Assembly: GCA_036435485.1 (NCBI GenBank) | Contig: CM071598.1 | Location: forward strand, 177,826,148-177,890,147 | Direction: 5' to 3' | Origin: Saposhnikovia divaricata | Lineage: Eukaryota; Streptophyta; Magnoliopsida; Apiales; Apiaceae | DNA length: 64,000 bases | Part shown: positions 55,502-64,000 of the stretch, one piece after another | How positions within the stretch are numbered: position 1 is the stretch's first letter | Layout of the letters: each line of letters begins with the position of its first letter | Made by a program: the position numbers and the translations under genes | Notes under the pieces: model-generated | Seen by the model: the letters and a program-made list of their open reading frames with translations, nothing else | What the model was told of the DNA's origin: nothing | Databases searched by the model: none

Positions 55502-57505
55502 CCAAGGCATTCGGGATTAATCACTTAACATCTTAAAAGTTAAGTTATACTTAAATCGAAACACGTTCTCGAGTTATCTCGTTATACCCCTTTTAGTGGA
55601 TTCCTTTTATCCTCGATCCGACCCGACATTCGTTCGTTAATACAACATGTCATTGTACTTACACTTGGGACATACTTAAGTCATACAAGTTCTAAAGTCG
55701 ATCGTTACGAATCAATATTATGCTCCGAGTTTTATCGCCCGTTGTCTAAGTGTTTTACCGAAGTTATAATCAAGCGGGTTTTTAGGGGTTCGTTCGCGAT
55801 TAACTTTGATTCGAACATTTTTATAAAATCGGAAAACGATCCTTTTCACATGAGGTTTTCTCTCACACCTTCCTTTTTACCTCTAGTATTTAATTACCAA
55901 GATTCGCCACTGACTTACGTATTTTATCGGGGTTTAATTTCAGTTACGAACTTTCGTTTACGGATTCGAACTACTTTTAGTAAACCGACCGTAACTCCTA
56001 AACCGTAAGTCCGTTTCACGCGTTCTTTATATCAAAACGAAGCTTATAACATAACCTATCTTATCATGGGAAAATACAACACTGGACAGTGAGTTCATGC
56101 TACTGTGATGCACGGTTTTTAAAGATTATCGAAAATTCGGCATTACGACGGCTATGTTTACATGCTTTTCCAAATTTTTATCATCATCAAATCATCCTCC
56201 AACAACAACCAATTCAAGACCTAAAGTTTCTCATCTATTCTAAGTCATGATGTCTCAAGAACAACTCAAATCCAACAAGTATGAAACATCAATAACAACC
56301 AATTATGCATACATGGATCTAAACATACTAACACCTCTCCATCATATATCCATCCAAAAAAAATCCATAAACTCAAAGTAGTATAAGGGTTCTTGAGCTT
56401 TATACCTTCCTTGGAGAGTGAATAACACTTGTTAAGCCTTGAATGATCCTTAAGTAGCCTTAGTATACTTGAATCAATCAAAAGAAAACAAGAACACAAA
56501 GTTAATACTTAAAAGTTACTATTCATCATCATCTTCTTGATTTTATATCTCAAGATTGGTATGGAATTTGAAGATGAAATTCATAGGGTATCTTAGTTAT
56601 GAAATATAGGACTCACCTTAATTTTCTTGAGATTTAACCATGGATGGAAGTTGGATTTCTCCTCTTGAAAAAGAGGGCAGGTCGAAATGGAGGTAAATGG
56701 AGGGGGAAAGAGTTTGTTTGCATCTTTTACTTGGTTGCTTGTGCTAAATGAATTATTGGGATGAGGTTTTGATAATATCTTGGCCAAAAGTCACTTTAAT
56801 AAAGTGATTATGTCATGGATGATGTTTAAACAAGTGGACAAGTGGTGTGTCATGTACTAATATCTTGTATCCTTGGTTTGATTCTTAGTGTGCTAGTTAC
56901 TCTTGCAAATAGCTTAGTTACTTGATCTCATCCACTTGCACATACTTGCATCTTGGTTCTCTGCTCGTTTCTTTGTCCGTTTATTGCTCAATTCATTGAT
57001 CGTTCGGACGAATAACTAAGTAGTTTCACCTCTAGGGTTTACCGGGAAATTTCTCGATATTCATAATACCTTCCCCAATCCTTAATATAATCCTCGTGAT
57101 GACCATGCAGGATATTTAATCTCGATACGAACTTAATCCGTAATCTAGGATTCGTTCGCTTTATTGATTAATCTCGTTATAACGTTTTAGCGGTTTCTAG
57201 AATGCTTGTTTCACTACCTTAGTGGTTTCCTACCTTCATTCTTAAATCAAATATAATAACATCCCAAAATATCAAATCCTCAAAGTTAATATCTCAATTC
57301 TTGGATTATAATAATATTTAATCCACTGTCCGGTCAAATATTATACCGAGAAAGAATTTGGAATTTCTGAATTCCGATCGTCTCTGCATTCACTTATTTC
57401 CTCCGCGTATTACTAATATGACTTCGAAACATCCATATCACGTCCCGTACATAGGGTGGCGTGAAAAGTTTTCCAACTTACAAAATCACTATTCATCCAC
57501 CAAAT

Positions 57506-57600
57506 TACTATGCACGTACAGGAAATACTATGCACGTACGGGAAATACTATGCACGTATGGGAAACACTATGCACGTACGGGAAACACTATGCACGTACT
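57506..57600 (-). repeat. 20-base minisatellite in U3 of Tekay F
   Basis: TGCACGT occurs at 57511, 57531, 57551, 57571 and 57591, an exact 20-base period with units like ACTATGCACGTACGGGAAAT. D lacks it. Confidence 0.95.
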
Positions 57601-57862
57601 CATTTCCCTTCAGGGATCCATTAGCTCCTTCCTGGATGGTAGATTATTCTTATCTAGGTCCTCAACCATCGAATTACTCTCTTCTGACAATATACCAATG
57701 CATCAGGATCATTGTCCAAAGCAATATCCATTCATTACAATCATTGTCCTTTGAAACCACCATTCATTAGAGCTGGTGACCTTGTTGTCGGAATCATTGT
57801 TCCTCATTTTATCATTACTTAATAAAAAGTTTTAATTATATCCAAAATTTGGGGTTCTTACA

Positions 57863-59090
57863 GTCTCCCCTCCTTAAAAGGATTCCGTCCCGGAATCAGG
57901 TAGGAAGCAAAGAGTCGTTTGCCTGTCGTTCACTTTTTAGCTTCCCGGTCAATTCTTAGTCGTTCTACCCTTCCTCAGCACATCTTCTAGTGCTATAATC
58001 CATACTGTATCCTTTTTCCATCAATGTTGCTACTTTTCGTACAACTCACTATCCGGGTTATACTCTTACTCAGTCTTATCCTTATTGATACCTGCAGTAA
58101 CATTGGTATCACTATCACCCTACGAATTCGGAGGTAACCTCGCTCGTACTGTGCATTTCCTGATCGCTTTAATCTTCGAAATCTCGATCAATATAGAAAA
58201 TGGAAAGATTTATTGAGAGATCACTATGATCAATTGAACATTTGTTATATTGCATAGTTAGTACAGAAGGGGGCCAGCCTTTAGTACTTGACAAGCAATT
58301 AAACAAGTTATGGTATTCCACTTAGACTTCTATCACATAGACAGATAGTCACGTTGCCGTACCTCCCCTCCTTAAAGGGTTGTTCTTCTCAATTCATAAA
58401 GAACATGAGTAAGAGAGAAGAAAAGAAAAGAATTCTAAAGGATTATAGAAAGTTTTCATGATTGTAAAATATCATACTCAGAATTTACCTATAAACTATA
58501 GAGGTTCATCAAAGAAGAAAATAATCATGATTATATCCAATACCATTTGATCGCAATCTCATGAGTCAACATATCTTGCTGCTTTGTCCATTATTCTATG
58601 GACTTATACTCTGGTTCAACCTTAGCAACATTTACTTTTGGAGAATCTTTGAACCTCTCAGGTTAAATCTTAGTTTCTCGCTTGACACCATTGTTACTGA
58701 CATTCCATGTCACGCTACTAGCTTTTTCATGTCTATAATATTAACACAATCAGGTTGTCATCCCGAGAATTTATCAAAAAAACCCTTTTATTAATCCATT
58801 CATAACATTCCTTGCTTCATATTCCATAGTTGCTTTCCCATTCTTTTCTTTATCAATCACATCCTTCTTATTATCTGATTCTTATTTACTTCTGTTATTT
58901 ACTTTCACCTTCATCTTTTTATTGAGATATCTTTTGCACTTGGTACCTCCATATTGGTATCCCGTTATATTTACTCTATAATCATCACATTATTCCAATT
59001 TAAATTCTCCGAAATGAATCTGGCCGATCCTTTTAACTTAGATTCAATATAATCTACTTCTACCAACCTTGTTTCTCATCACTTGCTATT
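57863..59090 (-). other. Polypurine tract and unassigned 1.2 kb of Tekay F
   Basis: Bases 57863-57895 match D's polypurine tract and the sequence just before it. The rest up to about 59090 has no counterpart in D, where the chromodomain ends 33 bases from the LTR. No reading frame is convincing. Confidence 0.6.
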
Positions 59091-62000
59091 TTCTATCCGT
59101 GATTTTCCACAGGTTGTTCTTCGTAAGTCAGACCAGGTCGTATATCTACCTGCTCGTACTCTTATCATCTATCGAGCATCTGCATTTTACTGGCATAGCC
59201 TTGCCACATGAAACACGTTACGATCATGCTATAAGTTTTGGGGGTAGAGCTGGCTCGAATGCCATCTTCCAAACACTTGTCAGATGGCCCAACAAATCTC
59301 GGGCTCAACTGCCCTTATTTCTTTTTACGGGAATACATTTAGCATCATGAATCGTCCGCCTTATATTCTCTATCTTGTTTGCGCAGAAGTACACTAACAC
59401 AACTTGCTTGTCATTCATCAACATGCCATTTAGCTTATCAATAGCATCACTTTCTTTATTTTTACGTTGTCATCTACTTTCTTAGAAGAATCGCCATCGC
59501 TTGTTGTTTAAATATTGTGTTAATAGCTAACCATACGGGTTTCAAATCCTTTAGGGAGACAGAGTGATCACTATTCCTTATCCATAAGGAGCACTTCCTG
59601 AACTTGATGTAGATATCACATGAAGTAGATAAAATTGCAGAAGAGCTTCAAGCATCGCAGCTATGTCCGGTTAATGAAACTATCGCTCATGCATCTTCCA
59701 TAAAAGACTGGAAACTTAACGGTTTACTTCGTCAATTTTGTATCATGGTCCTGGTCCGCCTCAAAACGGGACCTTCTAAGGTACGTAATATGCTTAAGAC
59801 TCCATCAGGAATCGAATCTTTACTTAAACTATTATTACCTTCGATTCTTGCACAATCATCAAAAGGAATGTAACTTCCTCCACTCCAATATGACCTTCAA
59901 GGTCTTTCCAAATATCATTTTGTTTCTTCGGTATGAACATTTATAATTATTCCTTTATACTTAGACTGTCGGCCACCTCATTGGCCTTTCCTGATAATAA
60001 TAATTTCTGGTAATCCTTGTTCTCTGGATATATTCCAATTCAAACATTTCTACCTCATTCCCATCATTGTTGGGTGAAAGCATTCTCCCTTAAGCTCTGC
60101 TGATGGAGAAAAATATATTTATCAGTCTTTCTCCATAAGTCATTGCTTCCACCTACCCGTGGGAACTTTATCACGTTTATTCCCAATCCTACTTAGGATA
60201 CTTCTTTTCTTAGTTCTTTTCTTGTCTTAGGATAATCTCAACCTTTATAGGTTCAATCCATAATTCCTCAGGGTTTCAGACATGCCTCATCTGGCATTAT
60301 TGTTACTATGTCATACATTCCTTACCAAACTTCCATTTTGAAGTTCGGAATATTACCTTTTTCCTTGTAAGGTTTCATAGGTCATCCTCATCCTTCCTCC
60401 TGTATTTTCTGGGTACAGGGTATATCAAAATGTCATTGATCAATACTCTAATAATTCTATCTATGTTCTTTCCAGAACTCTTTTTAATAATCCTTACCGG
60501 TCATTGTTGCCTTAGCAAGTCCAGCTCATATCATCTGAAGTCATAATGTCGTTATTAGGGTTAATGCCACCCCTTGTGCATTCCCCAGGGTTTGTCTTAA
60601 TTTATGGATATCCTATCCTTAATTCAACTGCCAAAGAATTCATGCATCTTATAATTGGCAATCAGATCATGTATCCTTAATAAAGGTCTCTTTTCAATCA
60701 TTCTCATTTGATAATCGATCGGTGGCTTAATGCCACCCTCTTCTTTCAGATAGTTGTCAGCCTATTTGGCCTTCCAAAAGGCAACGTATGCTTATCTGCT
60801 CTCTTACAGAACTTGGTAATGGTAGCAAGGATGTTTTGGAAGATATTGATCGAGTTCAACGTGAATCTCTTAGTACTTATCGTTCTTCTCAAATGTACTT
60901 GTCTTAGACAAAATTTCTACAGCATACTGATCCATCTCTGACCATTTCCATACTCTCTTCATAAACCTTCGTTGTTTACTTCCCTTAGTCGTAATATGTT
61001 CATGGTATTCATGATACCCTAACATCATACCTCTCAAGTCACTATACTTCCATTTTACTCGTAATCTTGGACCACCATATACACATGAGTCACTTTAGTA
61101 CGGGTTACCCCATCCCAAAAAGGTCTAGTAAATTCCCCATCAAAACATGGGTTGCAAAGGGTTTAGTAGAAGATTCCTACGATCTCATTAATATTTCCTT
61201 TATATCAGAAGCCCTTGCAGTCGGTGCTTACTTAGAAGCAACCCTGCTTTGTCTTTTCGTTGCTGGTCTAGTCACTTTATAGTCCGTTGTGACTTGGCCT
61301 CAACTGGCCACACTAAAATAAAAATATATGATTTTAAGGGTTGGCTAATTAGCATTACTTTTCTAGCAATTGCCGGCATAGTGTCTTCTTCTTTGATACC
61401 TTTCTACCTTCCAAAACTTTACTTCATATAAGTCTTAATCGGCTACTCAGCGCCGTCTCCGATCGCCTTTCCTCTATTTTTATCTTTTCAACTATTCTTA
61501 TCAATCCCGCGTGCCACGCAAGCTTACCATTCCTGGCATAATAGCCTTTTCACTTAAGTCAATCCCGGAGTTTCTCCGTCCGGCTAATTTCCTACTTACA
61601 TTTCTTGTTTTCGTCCAATCTCACTTCATCATTTTATCACTACCGTCGATTGTAATGCTCAGGGTCCGTTTACTAACCCATTTTACAGCATCCTTACCCA
61701 AATCACAGGATTTGCTCCAGTTTCTACTCTCTTCCATTACATTCTCTGATAATCAGAAAGACAAGGTTTGCCAAAATTCACTGAATTCCTTTCCAGACTC
61801 AGGGAAATTTTGATCAATCTACCCACCTACTGGTAACATTAAGGAGACCAATTTCGAAACCTGAAGAATAGTTCTATGAACCTCCAAGCAGGTGGAATCA
61901 TAAGCAGTCATAGTTAACGAAATAATCATCATCAGATTGGAAGTTTACCCACTGGAGAGGAATCAATTATATCCATCCCTTAGAAGGGAATCAATAGTTT

Positions 62001-62950
62001 CAAACTGAAACCTGTCACAACGTCCTAATACCTATACGTCCTGATATTCAATACTACCAAATGTCGGTCTACCTAACCCTTTATACGAAGCGTCGTTGGA
62101 AGCACAAAGTCTCTTTTTTTCCATTAAGCAATGCCAGCTCTTGGTCATTACCAATTTCACCTTTTAGCTCCAGGAAGATTTTCTCACATTTTTCTCTTTA
62201 ACTGCTGATCGTATTACTTGATCTATTATAATTCCGCATCGGAATAAACTTAAGGTAACTACTATAATTCATTGAAAGAAAGAATTTAATATTCCTCTGA
62301 ATTACATGCATCTAACATTTCTGGTTCATCATTTTACTGAGTTGAAATTAACCCTATACTTAGTCTCCGGCAGTAGTCTCATTACGAGTTCATCTTGACT
62401 CACTGGTCTTATCTTCCGGTAGGTTCTGAGATCATTGTCTTGCTTACTACTTCCTTATATAACTTTATCCAATCATGCTATCACTTCCCAATGTCTTTAC
62501 TTTCTGACTGATTCATTCATAAAATGAACATTTCCCTTAATAAAACCACCTTATTAACCTCAATTTGGTTCCATAATTTACAACCTACGACACCTGCCTT
62601 CTCATGGCGAATTATTACTGACCATATTCATACTAATTCATTTATCAAATGATATGGCACTTACTGCCTCCTTCTCAACTATTCCTAGGGACTCTACTCC
62701 TCGCCCTAAATCGATGTCTTTGATAATCATACATCCCTCTAGCTCTTTCTTCGTTAATATGGAAGTCTCTAGGGATTCTCGTCTATTCCCGTATAAGATC
62801 TCAAGTGATCCTTTCAATCCGTCTTACTTGCTGGTACTACCTCCAGTAGACCGGCTACGAATCCAACATGAATCTTCAGTTCTCTTGCTAATAACTCAGT
62901 TCTTTATGCTCCCTTTTCTGAGCACTATACTTTAATCATCACAGTTTTTC
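59090..62950 (-). pseudogene. Tekay F gag-pol, heavily decayed
   Basis: No open frame survives, but nucleotide blocks still match D's gag-pol in minus orientation. 59096-59220 matches the chromodomain region (D near 40110-40250), 59245-59330 the GPF-type region after integrase (D near 40000-40080), 60410-60560 the RT block around the catalytic FIDD box and upstream (D near 37960-38110), and 60640-60700 the RT N-terminal block. Substitutions and indels are frequent and the interval is shorter than in D, so parts are deleted. Identity appears well below that of the LTRs, but I could not compute it. Confidence 0.7.
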
Positions 62951-63130
62951 TGGCTGCAACCCTCATTCCTCAAGGGTAAGCTCCTTATCCTAATAGGATT
63001 TTTCCTTATCTGCTGGAACCTCTTCCGGGTCTCTAGTAGGGTACTCCATCGAATTACCCGCTGATCTTCAGCATATAAAGCATCATCGCGCTGCTGCTCG
63101 TATGCCTCAAGGTCTGTCGCCTTACTCGTC
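62950..63130 (-). pseudogene. Tekay F extra upstream ORF, remnant
   Basis: The minus strand reads LEAYEQQRDDALYAEDQRV and then an Arg-rich stretch at the position of D's upstream extra ORF start (AQEAAARQHDEDMF). The resemblance is in spacing and composition more than identity. It suggests the extra ORF is a family trait. Confidence 0.4.
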
Positions 63131-63297
63131 GTTACGATATCAAGCTAAGTTACTATCATGATACTTAAGAGTTCCCATAAGGGTTTTATATGTCATCACT
63201 ACATTAAGTAGTCCGACTATGAACTTGGCAAGAGTTCTTATTATCTTAGTGAATTTATTGTTTTAACGTCGCCTCATCTCTGGGGTTTATAACGTAC

Positions 63298-63309
63298 GCT
63301 CTGATACCA
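63298..63309 (-). promoter_or_regulatory. Primer-binding site of Tekay F
   Basis: The minus strand reads TGGTATCAGAGC four bases inside the 5' LTR end. The leader at 63130-63297 is recognisably the same as D's 34229-34380. Confidence 0.92.
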
Positions 63310-63313
63310 CTTC

Positions 63314-64000
63314 TGTAACACCCCCAGATCCGGGGTCCGGGATCCGGTGGTTACGGTTTCCAATTCTGTCCACAACAATTGAACTTTCCTTAACATAAAA
63401 TAAATTACGTCTCTATGACCCAACACAACAATATAAAACACACCCGTTATAGTCCCAGAGATGAAATCAGAGTAACAATCAAATTTTTATTAGTCACATT
63501 ATGAGTTCTTACAATCCAAAAGAATTTCAATATAAATACATACTCTTTGCCATCCATTTACATAAGTCATACTAGACCATAATCTTGGTAATGAAAGAAT
63601 AAATATATCCTACCAATAGCTTCTTCTTCAGCTCTGGTAGTCTCATCGTCCTCGCCCGCGTCGAGTGCGCCTTGTGCGAGTCATCTGGTCTAGCTGTTGT
63701 TGTGATATAATAATAAAGCAAGGGTGAGCAATACCCCACCAACAATAATATATAACTGAACGATAATGTATAACAGTTCAAAAGTATCTTTCAAACCATA
63801 TGCCATGCATTTTCGGAAATGATGCCAGTATAATATGAACGATGAAGTTACAAGGTAACTTAAAGTATTTGTTTATAGAAATATCTGCTACATCAAAAGT
63901 AAGCGAGATATTCTCATTGTTATTAAGAAGAGGAACTTGCATGAAAAGGTTGCAATTCCAGTTATGAACACTTTTCCAGCTCTGCCAACAGTAATCATGT
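63314..64000 (-). repeat. 5' LTR of Tekay F, partial
   Basis: The U5 end of the 5' LTR, cut by the window edge. Its 687 bases differ at six positions from 53093-53779. It repeats the terminal hairpin (63324-63347) and the small basic ORF remnant. Confidence 0.95.

Larger units (their letters stand above)
53093..57862 (-). repeat. 3' LTR of Tekay F
   Basis: 4,770 bases, plus-strand ends TGTAACACCCCC and GGGGTTCTTACA. It is collinear with D's LTR in R-U5, with the conserved TATA block (55492-55501), hairpin array and terminal hairpin (53103-53126), but U3 is more diverged and carries a 20-base minisatellite. No gene is supported in it. Confidence 0.93.
53093..64000 (-). mobile_element. Element F: Tekay with fresh LTRs and dead internal region
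   Basis: On the minus strand, the 5' LTR starts outside the window and ends at 63314, followed by the primer site (63309-63298), leader, decayed extra ORF, decayed gag-pol, an additional 1.2 kb, polypurine tract and 3' LTR (57862-53093). It interrupts copia E; the left flank is AACCA, the other flank is not visible. The comparable 687 bases of the LTRs differ at six sites, yet no reading frame of pol survives. Confidence 0.9.

Noticed and set aside
57506..57600. Possible CRISPR-like array
   Set aside because: The 20-base units are contiguous with no spacers, and this is a plant LTR.
58000..63100. Host genes inside element F
   Set aside because: Frames of 60-100 codons are scattered on both strands without motifs, while nucleotide patches match Tekay pol in antisense.

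Overview
This window is transposable-element sequence from a flowering plant, most likely a eudicot with a large genome. I see no host gene, rRNA or tRNA gene. The evidence is the mix of plant lineages: an L1-type LINE, SIRE/Maximus-like Ty1/copia elements with an extra 3' ORF, and Tekay (Del) chromoviruses with LTRs of about 4.6 kb and a chromodomain. The repeated TGGTATCAGAGC matches are retrotransposon primer-binding sites, not tRNA genes. The species cannot be named from this.

Layout, left to right. 1-1833: LINE ORF2 fragment. 1834-2810: LTR plus gag start of a Tat-like LTR element inserted in that LINE. 2811-2913: (GAA)n. 2914-4599: truncated minus-strand copia fragment (A'). 4600-45993: one minus-strand SIRE-like copia (A), 3' LTR at 4600-5581 and 5' LTR split between 29604-29621 and 45033-45993. 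A carries three younger insertions with perfect 5-bp target duplications: C (solo Tekay-like LTR, 9067-13303, GAGTT), B (complete plus-strand copia, 13575-23598, ACTAC) and D (complete plus-strand Tekay, 29622-45032, TTACA). 45994-47021: second copy of the LINE/Tat-like junction. 47022-53092: copia E, inserted in the Tat-like gag and cut in its RT. 53093-64000: minus-strand Tekay F, inserted in E and leaving the window inside its 5' LTR.

The nesting gives a relative chronology that fits LTR divergence counted by eye: A about 1.8 percent, B about 1.8 percent (9 of 507), D about 1 percent, F 6 of 687. Every pol is broken. In A and B most premature stops are CAG to TAG, a C-to-T change in CHG context, as expected for heavily methylated DNA.

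The most unusual signals are not genes. (1) Copia A carries a 9-mer ATCCGTTGA (both orientations, 26 exact copies) spread over its LTRs, a pol linker and its extra ORF; copia B does the same with a different 8-mer, AAACTCTG (24 exact copies). (2) The transcribed part of the Tekay LTRs contains a tandem array of about ten short AT-rich hairpins, kept in D and F. (3) Two LTR-end hairpins show compensatory changes between elements. (4) Element F has nearly identical LTRs around a long-dead pol, so it probably moved as a non-autonomous parasite. (5) Element B has an antisense, promoter-like cassette where the first half of its extra ORF should be.
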